From Synechococcus sp. BO 8801 (lineage in GTDB: Bacteria; Cyanobacteriota; Cyanobacteriia; PCC-6307; Cyanobiaceae), in the NCBI RefSeq assembly GCF_002252675.1, contig NZ_NQKY01000020.1:1-54915 (forward strand): DNA of 54,915 nucleotides, written 5' to 3'. Within the stretch, counting starts at the first letter, position 1, and each line of letters begins with the position of its first letter. The notes under the pieces were generated by a model that saw only the letters and a list, made by a program, of their open reading frames with translations, searched no databases and was not told the DNA's origin. The position numbers and the translations under genes were made by a program. Positions 18,028 through 26,854 of the stretch are shown here, one piece after another.

Positions 18028-18519
18028 TCAAGGCGCGGCAGCCGCCATCAGGAAGGGCGGCGCCGCCGACGGCGGGGCGTCCGCCGCGCTCGCCTGCGGC
18101 CGCCGTTGACGGCCCGCGGCGCCATCGATCAGGGTGACCAGGGCCAGGGCGCCATCGATCACCACCAGCACGGCCCAGACCAGCAGCAGCAGCAGCTCCG
18201 CCAGGGCTGTCCGCTCCGGGACCGTGATGGGCGGCGCGGGTGCCGGCGGCACCGTGGGCAACGGTGCCACCAGCTCCAGCCTGGCGATCTCCGTGACGAC
18301 GACCGCGCTCACCCGGGGCAACGGGTCGGGGTCGGCCACCGCGGCCGCCGCGGGAAGGGCAGGCCCCACGGGCGCAGCTGCGGGCTCCAGCTCAGGACGG
18401 ACCTGAAACAGCAGGGCCGTGGGCGGCTCGCCCGGAACCGGCCAGGGCGGGCGGGCGGGCCTCCGGCCCCTGGTCTTGGCGTGCTGCTCCCGCAGCCGTT
18501 CGGCAAGCGTGGGCAGCAT
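18028..18519 (-). CDS. Hypothetical protein with one C-terminal membrane segment
   Basis: A 163-residue protein from the ATG at 18519; an upstream ATG at 18597 would add 26 residues. The N-terminus is basic (LAERLREQHAKTRGRRPAR). The middle is Pro/Ala-rich, and a strongly hydrophobic stretch (ALAELLLLLVWAVLVVIDGA) lies at about residues 105-125. The C-terminal tail is Ala/Pro-rich. No family recognised. Since compositional bias keeps many frames open in GC-rich DNA, coding status is less certain than for the neighbours. It lies between the LysM gene and the RND pump, all on the minus strand. Confidence 0.45.
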   Translation of the reverse strand: MLPTLAERLREQHAKTRGRRPARPPWPVPGEPPTALLFQVRPELEPAAAPVGPALPAAAAVADPDPLPRVSAVVVTEIARLELVAPLPTVPPAPAPPITVPERTALAELLLLLVWAVLVVIDGALALVTLIDGAAGRQRRPQASAADAPPSAAPPFLMAAAAP

Positions 18520-18609
18520 GGGATCGATCCTCAATCTCCTGTAACGATCCTCACGGCCTGTGCCGGCCGCCGCAATGAAGCCGGCGGGGCGCTCCATGTT
18601 TCGTCACAA

Positions 18610-21600
18610 CTAGGCGCTGGGCTGGTCCCGGCCCGTGGCCAGGTCCGCCACCTCAGGCTCGGACTCACCGAACCAGCGGGCCTCCAGGGCCTTGACCACC
18701 ACATAGAACGGGGGCACCACCCCCAGCGACAGCACGGTGGCCACCAGCAGGCCGCCGAAGATCACCGTGCCCAGAGACTGCTGGCTGTTGGCCCCCGCCG
18801 TGGTGGCCACCACCAGGGGCAGGAAGCCGGCCAGGGCAGCGATGGCCGTCATCAGGATCGGCCGCAGCCGGGACTCGGCCGAGGCGATGGCGGCCTCGGC
18901 GGCGGTCATGCCCTCCTTCATGTGCTGCTCGGCCACCTCGACGATGAGGATGCCGTTCTTGGCCGCCAGCCCGATCAGGGTCACCAGACCCACCTGGGCA
19001 TAGATGTTGAGGTCGATCGAGCGCAGCGCCAGAAACACCAGGGCGCCGAGCATGGCCAGGGGCACGGTCATCAGGATGATCACCGGCGTCACGTAGCTCT
19101 CGTACTGGGCCGAGAGCACCAGATAGACCACCAGGATCCCCAGGCCGAACACCAGCACACTGGCGTTGCCCGCCGACAGCTGCAGGGCGGCCAGACCGGT
19201 GAAGGCATAGCCGATGTTGTTGAAGTCCTGGGCGCGGAACAGGTCCTGGATCAGCGTCAGGGCCTGCCCGGAACTCTTGCCGACCGCCTCGGCCCCCTGG
19301 ATCAGGATGGTGCGGTAGAGGTTGAAGTGGCTGATCACCGGCGGCGCACTGGTGAGCTCCGCCGTGGCGAACTCCGACACCTGGACCAGCTTGTCGTCCC
19401 TGCTGCGCACGTAGAAACTGAGGACATCCTCCAGGGATTTGCGGTTGGCGGCCGCCGCCTGCACGTAGATGTTCCTCACCTGGCCGCTCTCGTAGGTGAG
19501 GCCCGAATAGTTGCTGCCCGCCAGCACGGCGATCGTCTGCATCGCCTGCTGGAAGTCGATGTTGAGGGCCCCCACGATCGAGCGGTCGATCTTCAGCCCG
19601 AAGGCCGGCGCACTGGGGATGAACTGGGTGTAAAGGGTGGAGAAGCCGCCGCTGGCCGTGCCGGCCTGGATCAGCTGCTTAGCCTGGTCATCGAGCTGGT
19701 TGAAGGTGAAGGCCCCGTTGCTGAGGTCGTTGAACTGGAAGTAGAAGCCCCCCTGGGCCGAGAAGCCCGGAATCGCCGGAGGCTGGGCCGCCACCGCCAT
19801 GCCGGAGCTGATCTGGCTCAGCTTGGCGTTGAGCCGGTTGATGATCGCCGGGGCCTTCTGGTCGGTGCCGCTGCGCTCCTCCAGGGGCTTGAAGCCGAAG
19901 AAGAACACCCCCTGGTCGGGGCTGGCGCCGTTGAAGCCATAGCCACTGACCACCGAGCCGGCGATGATCTCCTCCTCGGCATTGAGCACCTTGGCCACCT
20001 CCAGGGCGGTGCCCTGGGTCTGGCTGAGGGAGGCACCGTTCTGGAGCTGGAAGATGCCCATGCCGTAACCCTGGTCCTCCTCGGGGATGAAGGCGGAGGG
20101 GAGGGCGGTGAAGGCGAAAAGGGTGAGGGCGATGCCGGCGCCCAGTCCCACCAGAATCCAGCGGCGCCGGGCGATCAGGGCCCCCACCGTCGCGGCGTAG
20201 CCACGCTCCAGGCGCGTGAAGAAGGCGTTGAAGCGGCTGAAGATCCAGACCAGATTGGCGCCGGCGAGCACACCGCCGACCACGCCGACCACATAGGTGA
20301 TGCTGCCGAAGGAGGCGGCACTGAAGCGGCCGAAGGCCAGGCCCACCACCACACCGCCGATGATCCCCACCAGCCGCCCCGGGGGTGCTGATTTCTGGCT
20401 CCGCAGCAGCAGGGCCGAGAGCATGGGGGAGAAGGTGAGGGCGTTGAAGGCGGAGATCGCGATCGAGAAGGCGATGGTGAGGGCGAACTGGCGATAGATG
20501 ATGCCGATGCCGCCGGGATAGAAGGCCACGGGCACGAACACCGCCATCAGCACCAGGGCGGTGGCCACCAGGGCGCCGAACAGCTCCCCCATGCATTCCA
20601 TGGCGGCCTGGCGGGGACGCATCCCCTTCTCCAGGTTCTTCTCCACCGCCTCGATCACCACGATGGCGTCATCCACCACCAGGCCGGTGGCCAGCACCAG
20701 GCCCAGCAGGGTGAGCTGGTTGATCGAGAAGCCGAAGATCTTGACGAAGGCGAAGGTGCCGATCAGGGAGATCGGAATCGCCAGGCTGGGCACCACGGTG
20801 GCTCGCCAGTCCTGCAGGAACAGGAACAGGATCAGCAGCACCAGCACGATGGCCAGGCCGAGGGCATCCACCACCCCCTCCACGGCCGACTCGATGAACT
20901 GGCCGATGTTGTAGATCTCGAACACCTTGACGCCCGGGGGGACGCTCTGGGTGAACTGGTTCATCACCTGCACCACCTGGTTCGAGACGTCGAGGGCGTT
21001 GCTCTCGGGGGTCTGGAAGACGGCGACGGTGATCGAGGGGTGGCCTTCGATGCTCACCGCCTGCTGGGCGAAGGTGTTGGTGCCGTAGGTGGCTTCGCCG
21101 ACATCCTTGAGACGGAGCAGGTTGCCGGTGGAGGTGCGGCCGACGATCAGGTTGTTGAGCTCCTCGACGGACACCAGGTTGCCGTTGTTCTCCACCAGGA
21201 TCGGGTAGGCGAACTTCTGGTTGCCGGCGGCCGGTGGCCCGCCCACCAGGCCACCGATCGCCACGGTGTTCTGGCTGGCCACCGCATTGACCACCTGATC
21301 GGCGGTGAGGTTGTTGGCGGAGAGCTTGTTGGCATCGACGAACAGCCAGAAGGCCGGATTGCTGCCCCCCAGCAGGTTGACGGTGGCCACCCCGGGCACC
21401 CGTTCCAGCTGGAAATACAGGTTCTGATAGATGAGGCCGTTGAGATAGGAGGCATCGAACTGGCCTTCCGTCGAGGTGACCTGATAGGCCAGCAGGATCG
21501 ATGGGGTGCTCTGCATCACCGAAACTCCGGTGGCCTGCACCTGCTGCGGCAGCTGGGGCATCGCCAGAGAAACGCGGTTCTGCACGTTCACCTGGTCGAT

Positions 21601-21909
21601 GTTGATATCAGTGCCTTCGTTGAAGAAGACCTGAATCGTGCTCGTCCCAGACATATTGCTGGTGGAGGAGATATAATTCGCGCCCGGAACGCCGTTGATC
21701 TGCTGCTCGATCGGGTTGGTCACCGCCTGCTCGGTGACCAGGGAATTGGCACCTCCGTAGTTGGAGGTCACCTGGATCAGGGGTGGGGCAATGTTCGGGA
21801 GGTTCTCGATCGACAGGGTGGGGATGGCGATCAGGCCCACCAGCACGATCAGGATGCTGCAGACGGTCGTCAGAACCGGCCGCTTGATGAAGTTATCGGA
21901 GAACGACAT
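18610..21909 (-). CDS. RND efflux transporter, HAE1 type (second pump of cluster)
   Basis: A 1099-residue AcrB-type proton-driven exporter. The start SFSDNFIKRPVLTTVCSIL is canonical. The Asp pair is in GLVVDDAIVVIEAVE and the TM10 Lys in GLAAKNGILIVEVAEQ. It is about 40-50 residues longer than AcrB. The excess is a Gly-rich hydrophobic insert at about residues 509-559 (20233-20385) in the loop between TM6 and TM7, enough for two additional helices. The C-terminus is short and polar. The gene starts 6 bases after the stop of its adaptor gene (21916-23073), so the two form a pump-adaptor pair. No TolC-type channel is encoded in the window. Substrate unknown. Confidence 0.93.
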   Translation of the reverse strand: MSFSDNFIKRPVLTTVCSILIVLVGLIAIPTLSIENLPNIAPPLIQVTSNYGGANSLVTEQAVTNPIEQQINGVPGANYISSTSNMSGTSTIQVFFNEGTDINIDQVNVQNRVSLAMPQLPQQVQATGVSVMQSTPSILLAYQVTSTEGQFDASYLNGLIYQNLYFQLERVPGVATVNLLGGSNPAFWLFVDANKLSANNLTADQVVNAVASQNTVAIGGLVGGPPAAGNQKFAYPILVENNGNLVSVEELNNLIVGRTSTGNLLRLKDVGEATYGTNTFAQQAVSIEGHPSITVAVFQTPESNALDVSNQVVQVMNQFTQSVPPGVKVFEIYNIGQFIESAVEGVVDALGLAIVLVLLILFLFLQDWRATVVPSLAIPISLIGTFAFVKIFGFSINQLTLLGLVLATGLVVDDAIVVIEAVEKNLEKGMRPRQAAMECMGELFGALVATALVLMAVFVPVAFYPGGIGIIYRQFALTIAFSIAISAFNALTFSPMLSALLLRSQKSAPPGRLVGIIGGVVVGLAFGRFSAASFGSITYVVGVVGGVLAGANLVWIFSRFNAFFTRLERGYAATVGALIARRRWILVGLGAGIALTLFAFTALPSAFIPEEDQGYGMGIFQLQNGASLSQTQGTALEVAKVLNAEEEIIAGSVVSGYGFNGASPDQGVFFFGFKPLEERSGTDQKAPAIINRLNAKLSQISSGMAVAAQPPAIPGFSAQGGFYFQFNDLSNGAFTFNQLDDQAKQLIQAGTASGGFSTLYTQFIPSAPAFGLKIDRSIVGALNIDFQQAMQTIAVLAGSNYSGLTYESGQVRNIYVQAAAANRKSLEDVLSFYVRSRDDKLVQVSEFATAELTSAPPVISHFNLYRTILIQGAEAVGKSSGQALTLIQDLFRAQDFNNIGYAFTGLAALQLSAGNASVLVFGLGILVVYLVLSAQYESYVTPVIILMTVPLAMLGALVFLALRSIDLNIYAQVGLVTLIGLAAKNGILIVEVAEQHMKEGMTAAEAAIASAESRLRPILMTAIAALAGFLPLVVATTAGANSQQSLGTVIFGGLLVATVLSLGVVPPFYVVVKALEARWFGESEPEVADLATGRDQPSA

Positions 21910-21915
21910 CGGAGT

Positions 21916-23073
21916 TCAGCTCGCCGCCGGTGCCGGGGTCGTAGCCGGAGCCGGTGCCCGCCGCACCGGCATGCCGGAGCGCAGCAGGGCCGTGTTGCTC
22001 ACCACCACCTCATCGCCCTTGGTCAGGCCGGAGAGCACCGGATAGGCGTTGTTCTGCAGCTTGCCCAGCTTCACCGCCGTCTGCACCACCACCGGCGTGG
22101 TGCCGGGGAGCTTCTCCAGCTTCTGCTTCTGGGCGGGCAGCATCTGATCCGAGGCCTTGATCTGGGGCAGGACCGTGGAGAGGGGCAGCACCCGGTACAC
22201 GAACGGTTGCTGGGCCTGCATCATCACCGCCTCCACCGGCACCGCCAGCTGGTCGCTGACACCGGTGATGATGCGGTTGCGCACGTACTGCCCGGTCTTC
22301 AGCACCCCCGTGAGATTGGGGAATTCCGCCTTCACCAGCACCGTGTTGGGTTGGCCCGAGGACTGGGTGGCATTGGCGAAGTAGGGGGAGACGAACACCA
22401 CCCGCCCCTCGCCCCGCACCGGGGGATTGCCCTGGCTCTCCACCTGCACCGGCTGACCGATTTTCACCTGGCTGGACTGGGTGGCCGGCACATCCATCAG
22501 GGTCCAGAGGGAGGAGTTGTTGACGATTCCCGTGATCGCCTGGCCCTGGCGCACGTAATCCCCCAGCTTGACCGTATCGAGGTTGCCGATCACCCCGTCG
22601 ATGGGCGCGGTGACGAACTTGTACCCCAAGGTGGCGGCACTGGAGCGGGCCTGGTCGCGGCTCTGGATCGCCTGGGTGATGTAGTAATCCCGGTCCTTGG
22701 TCGAGACAGCCCCCTGCTCGTTGAGGAAGACATAGCGCTCGGCGTTGACGCGATCCTTGATCGCCTCGGCCCGGTCGGAATCGAGGGTGGCCGATTCCTG
22801 CACGTTGTCGAGCACCAGGATCGGCTGGCCCGCCTTCACCTGCTGGCCCTCCCTGGCCAGGATCCGCACCACCCGGCCATCCGACTGGGGCCGCATGACC
22901 ACGTTGGAGGTGGACTCGATCGTGCTGATCGTCTCGATGCCCGGCGTGAAGCGGAACTCCCCCACCGTCACCGTCTGGACCACCAGGGGCGGCCTGGCCT
23001 CAGGGGCGGCGGAGCCGCAGGCGGCCAGCAGCCACGTCAGGGGAAGGAGAGAAGGGAGAGCCTGCCAGCGCAC
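21916..23073 (-). CDS. RND periplasmic adaptor (membrane fusion protein), lipoprotein
   Basis: A 385-residue HlyD/AcrA-type adaptor from the GTG at 23073. This start gives a lipoprotein signal (LPSLLPLTWLLAACGS, lipobox LAAC). The lipoyl halves are seen around MRPQSDGRVVRILAREGQ and VTAPIDGVIGNLD, with a short helical hairpin between them, and beta-barrel and membrane-proximal parts follow. It bridges the inner-membrane pump and an outer-membrane channel. The pump gene follows after 6 bases. The upstream gene on this strand is the small two-helix protein, 76 bases away. The frame stays open far upstream, but those residues are Pro/Trp/Cys-rich and not protein-like. Confidence 0.9.
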   Translation of the reverse strand: MRWQALPSLLPLTWLLAACGSAAPEARPPLVVQTVTVGEFRFTPGIETISTIESTSNVVMRPQSDGRVVRILAREGQQVKAGQPILVLDNVQESATLDSDRAEAIKDRVNAERYVFLNEQGAVSTKDRDYYITQAIQSRDQARSSAATLGYKFVTAPIDGVIGNLDTVKLGDYVRQGQAITGIVNNSSLWTLMDVPATQSSQVKIGQPVQVESQGNPPVRGEGRVVFVSPYFANATQSSGQPNTVLVKAEFPNLTGVLKTGQYVRNRIITGVSDQLAVPVEAVMMQAQQPFVYRVLPLSTVLPQIKASDQMLPAQKQKLEKLPGTTPVVVQTAVKLGKLQNNAYPVLSGLTKGDEVVVSNTALLRSGMPVRRAPAPATTPAPAAS

Positions 23074-23149
23074 CGGACCGGGTTCATACCCCCGCAAGGT
23101 ACCGGAAAAGGTCCGACCGCCCCACTGGGCCGGAGCGCCATGCGGCCCC

Positions 23150-23434
23150 TCAGCGGCGTGGGCCGCGCCCGCCGCCCCGGCCATGGTGCCGGTGGTAGTC
23201 GGGCTCCGGGTTGGATTCCTGCAACTGCCGCACCGCCTCCACCGCCATGCCGGCCACCACACCGAAACCACCGAGCACCACGGTGCTCCAGAAGAGGGCC
23301 TGGGGGGTGACCCGCAGGGGGGTGTGCTCGACGATGGAACGCAGGAACAGGGCGATGGCCAGGCCCACCACACCGGTGAGCAGGCCGGCGCAGAGCACCC
23401 GGCGGCCGCTCAGCGGTGGGCAGGGGGCCGGCAT
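23150..23434 (-). CDS. Small two-helix membrane protein between two RND systems
   Basis: A 94-residue protein whose ATG overlaps the stop of the upstream RND pump gene (ATGA, bases 23432-23436). Hydrophobic segments lie at about residues 13-31 and 46-66, joined by IVEHTPLRVTPQ, and a polar tail rich in His, Arg and Gly follows (DYHRHHGRGGGRGPRR). The arrangement parallels the small protein at 16012-16257, which overlaps a different RND pump, but the sequences are not clearly related. A role as pump-associated subunit is inference. The His/Gly tail could bind metal. Confidence 0.7.
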   Translation of the reverse strand: MPAPCPPLSGRRVLCAGLLTGVVGLAIALFLRSIVEHTPLRVTPQALFWSTVVLGGFGVVAGMAVEAVRQLQESNPEPDYHRHHGRGGGRGPRR

Positions 23435-26400
23435 CAGGCGCCCATGCCGGGGGAGGCTTCGGCCTCGGTGGGCGGGGATCCGGCGGTGAGCTGCTTCATG
23501 ACGACGTAGAACACGGGCACCACGAACAGGGACAGCACGGTGGCCACGGCCAGGCCCCCGAAGACCACCGTACCCAGAGAAGCCTGACTGCGGGCACCGG
23601 CACCGCTGGCAAACACCAGGGGCAGAAAGCCGAACAGGGAGGAGATGGCGGTCATCAGGATCGGCCGGAAGCGGGACTGGGCAGAGGCCCGCGCAGCTTC
23701 CAGGGCGGATTCACCCTCCTGCATGCGCTGGTTGGCGAGATCGACGATGAGGATGCCGTTCTTGGCCGCCAGACCGATCAGCATCACCAGACCCACCTGG
23801 GCATAGATGTTGAGAACTTCACCCCTCAGGTAAAGGAAGGCCAGGGCCCCGAGCATGGCCGTCGGCACGGTCATCAGGATGATCAAAGGGTCGCTGTAGC
23901 TCTCGTACTGGGCCGAGAGCACCAGGTAGACGGTGAGGATGCCGAGGGCGAAGATCACGATCGCCAGGGCCCCCGCCGCCACCTCCTCCCGGGAGATGCC
24001 GGTCCAGTCGTAGCCGACGCCCGTGGTGGAGAGGTTGTTGAAGAGGTCCTGGATGTCCTTGATCGCCTGCCCGGAGCTGCGGCCCGGCAGGGCCGACCCC
24101 TCCACCTTGATGGAGCGGAACAGGTTGAAGCGGGGAATCACCGACGGGCCCGTGGTCGATTCGACGCTGATGAACTCGGACAGGGGGATCTGCTCACCGC
24201 TGGCATTGGGCACGTACAGGGACTTCAGCTGCTCCGGATTGGCGCGGTAGCGCTCATCGGCCTGGACGAAGATGCGGCGAACCCTGCCGGCATCGAAGGT
24301 GTCATTGACATAGAAGGAGCCGATGTTGAAGCTGAACGTCTGCATCGCCGTGCCGTAGTCGACCCCGAGGGCCGCCATGCGGTCGCGGTCGACGAGGATC
24401 TGCAGCTGGGGGGCCTCGGGGGAGAACTGGGTGAACACCCGATCGAACAGACCGCTCTGGTTGGCCTTGCTGACCAGCTGGGTGGCCGCCGCGAAGAAAT
24501 CGGCCGAGGAAAGCGCACCCCCACTGCGGTTGAGCATCTGCATCTCGAAGCCCGCCCCGGTGCCGTAGCCGGGGATGGCGGGGGGTTCGACGACGATGAT
24601 GCGGGCCTCCTGGATCACCGACAGCTTGCGGTTCAGCCGCTGGGTGATCGACGCCACCGACTGCTCATCGGAGGTCCGATCGTCCCAGTTGCGGGTGCCG
24701 AAGAAGAACAGGCCCCGGTTGGGGGCGTTGCCATCGAGGCTGGCGCCGCTGAACACCGCCGCCGTGGTGATGTCCTTCTCGCTGCGCAGGATTTCCGCCA
24801 CCCGCTGGTTGATGCGGCGCGTCGTCTCCAGGGAGGCGCCGTCAGGGCCCTGGACAATGCCGATGGCGTAGCCCTGGTCTTCGACTGGCACGAAGCCTGT
24901 CGGGATCGAGGTGAAGGCGAAACCGGTGAGCACGATGCCGCCGGCCAGCAGGGCCATGATCAGCCGGCGCTTGCCCAGCACCCAGGCCAGACCGGCGTGG
25001 TAGCGCCGCTCAACGCCGGCATAGATGACGTTGAAGCGGCGGAAGATGAACGGGGCACCCCAGCCGAGCAGCCCGCCGATCAGCGTGTAGACCAGCACCT
25101 CCAGCGGGCTGTTCAGCTGCCCCAGCATCACGGCCGCGACGGCACCGCCGATGGCGAAGGGCAGCCGCAGCGGCAGGCGGGTGAGCAGGTGCAGGCCGAA
25201 GCCGATCGCCGCGGCCAGGGCCAGAACGCCGAGGGCCACCAGGATGCCGCCGCCGCTGGCCAGCAGCCCGTAGACGAAACCGATGAACACACCGGAAATC
25301 GCATAGGTGCGGCGGCTGGGCGGCTCACTCTCCCGGGCCAGCAGCAGGGCCGAAAGCATCGGCGAGAAGGTGAGGGCGTTGAAGGTGGAGATCAGGATCG
25401 AGAAGATGATCGTGGCGGCGAACTGCTTGTAGATCGTCCCGGTGGCTCCGGGGAAGAACAGCACCGGCACGAACACCGCGAACAGCACCAGGGAGGTGGC
25501 GATCACCGCGCCGAACAGCTCGTCCATGGTGGCCTTGGCGCTCTCCAGGGCACTGAGGCCGGAGCCCTTCTTGGTGGAGGTGTCCTCGATCACGGTGATG
25601 GCGTCATCCACCACCAGGCCCGTCGCCAGCACCAGGCCGAACAGGGTGAGCTGGTTGAGGGTGAAGCCGAAGGCCTGCACGAACAGGAAGGTGCCCACCA
25701 GGGCCACCGGAATGGCGATGGCCGGCACCAGGGTGGCCTTCCAGTTCTGCAGAAACAGGAACAGGATCAGCACCACCAGCACCACCGCCTCCCGCAGGGC
25801 GGTGGTGACTCCTTCGATCGAGGCCTCGACGAATTCGGTGTTGTCGTAGATCTTCTGGATCGTCATCCCGACCGGCAAGGTCTCGGCGAACTCCTTGATC
25901 ACCTCCTCAACCCCGTTGGAGACATCGAGGGCGTTGCTGCCGGTGAGCTGATAGACCGCCATGCCCACCGAAGGGACACCGCGCAGGTCGGTGGCCTCGA
26001 TGTCGAAGGATTCACCCCCGAGCGTCACCCGACCCACGTCCCGCAGACGCACCAGGCCACCGTCGGCGGTGGAGCGCAGGATCATCGAGCCGAATTCCTC
26101 CGTAGTCCGCAGCCGGCCCTGCAGCTGCACGGTGAGGGTGAACTGCTGGCCCTCGGGGGAGGGGGCACCGCCGATGCGGCCCACGGGCACCAGCCGGTTC
26201 TGGCTGCGCAGGGCCGCCACCACATCAGCGGCGGAAAGCTTGTTGGCGGCCAGGCGGTCCGGATCCAGCCAGAGGCGGAAGGCCAGCTGCCGGTTGCCGA
26301 AATAGGTGAGCTCACCGACACCGGGCACCCGCCGCACCGCATCGGTGAGGTTCTGATCCAGCAGGCCGCTGATGGTCTCGAGGCTGTACTGGTTCTTCGG

Positions 26401-26844
26401 ATCTTCGCTGGTGAAGTTGTAAACGAGCAGGATCGAGTTCGAGGCCTTGTTGACCGTGATGCCCGATTGCCGCACCTCCTCCGGCAGGCTCGGCTGTGCC
26501 AGGGACACCCTGTTCTGGACGTTCACCTGGTTGATGTCACCGTCGCTGCCGCTGGCGAAGGTGACGGAGATGGAGCTGGAGCCATCGGCCGCACTGGTGG
26601 AGGTAATGAACTCCATGTTCTGCACCCCGTTGATCTGCTGCTCGAGCACGCTGGTGACGCCCTGCTCGACGCTGACCGCGTCAGCCCCCACGTAGCGGGA
26701 GGTGACCCGCACCGTGGGCGGGGCGATGTCCGGCAGGCTCTCGATCGGCAACAGCGGAATCGCGATCAGGCCGGCGATCACGATCAACAGGCTGCACACC
26801 GTGGTGAGCACCGGCCTGAGGATGAACGTGTTCGAAGGAGACAT
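23434..26844 (-). CDS. RND efflux transporter, HAE1 type (first pump of cluster)
   Basis: A 1136-residue AcrB-type exporter starting SPSNTFILRPVLTTVCSLL. The TM4 Asp pair is in GLVVDDAITVIEDT and the TM10 Lys in GLAAKNGILIVDLANQ. It is unusually long for the family (about 1050). The extra length is mainly a hydrophobic insert at about residues 507-603 (25036-25326) between TM6 and TM7, with four stretches long enough to cross the membrane. It starts 10 bases after the stop of its adaptor gene at 26855-28000. Its own stop overlaps the start of the small two-helix protein. Substrate unknown; no local regulator gene is present. Confidence 0.93.
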   Translation of the reverse strand: MSPSNTFILRPVLTTVCSLLIVIAGLIAIPLLPIESLPDIAPPTVRVTSRYVGADAVSVEQGVTSVLEQQINGVQNMEFITSTSAADGSSSISVTFASGSDGDINQVNVQNRVSLAQPSLPEEVRQSGITVNKASNSILLVYNFTSEDPKNQYSLETISGLLDQNLTDAVRRVPGVGELTYFGNRQLAFRLWLDPDRLAANKLSAADVVAALRSQNRLVPVGRIGGAPSPEGQQFTLTVQLQGRLRTTEEFGSMILRSTADGGLVRLRDVGRVTLGGESFDIEATDLRGVPSVGMAVYQLTGSNALDVSNGVEEVIKEFAETLPVGMTIQKIYDNTEFVEASIEGVTTALREAVVLVVLILFLFLQNWKATLVPAIAIPVALVGTFLFVQAFGFTLNQLTLFGLVLATGLVVDDAITVIEDTSTKKGSGLSALESAKATMDELFGAVIATSLVLFAVFVPVLFFPGATGTIYKQFAATIIFSILISTFNALTFSPMLSALLLARESEPPSRRTYAISGVFIGFVYGLLASGGGILVALGVLALAAAIGFGLHLLTRLPLRLPFAIGGAVAAVMLGQLNSPLEVLVYTLIGGLLGWGAPFIFRRFNVIYAGVERRYHAGLAWVLGKRRLIMALLAGGIVLTGFAFTSIPTGFVPVEDQGYAIGIVQGPDGASLETTRRINQRVAEILRSEKDITTAAVFSGASLDGNAPNRGLFFFGTRNWDDRTSDEQSVASITQRLNRKLSVIQEARIIVVEPPAIPGYGTGAGFEMQMLNRSGGALSSADFFAAATQLVSKANQSGLFDRVFTQFSPEAPQLQILVDRDRMAALGVDYGTAMQTFSFNIGSFYVNDTFDAGRVRRIFVQADERYRANPEQLKSLYVPNASGEQIPLSEFISVESTTGPSVIPRFNLFRSIKVEGSALPGRSSGQAIKDIQDLFNNLSTTGVGYDWTGISREEVAAGALAIVIFALGILTVYLVLSAQYESYSDPLIILMTVPTAMLGALAFLYLRGEVLNIYAQVGLVMLIGLAAKNGILIVDLANQRMQEGESALEAARASAQSRFRPILMTAISSLFGFLPLVFASGAGARSQASLGTVVFGGLAVATVLSLFVVPVFYVVMKQLTAGSPPTEAEASPGMGA

Positions 26845-26854
26845 CAGGCTGGAC

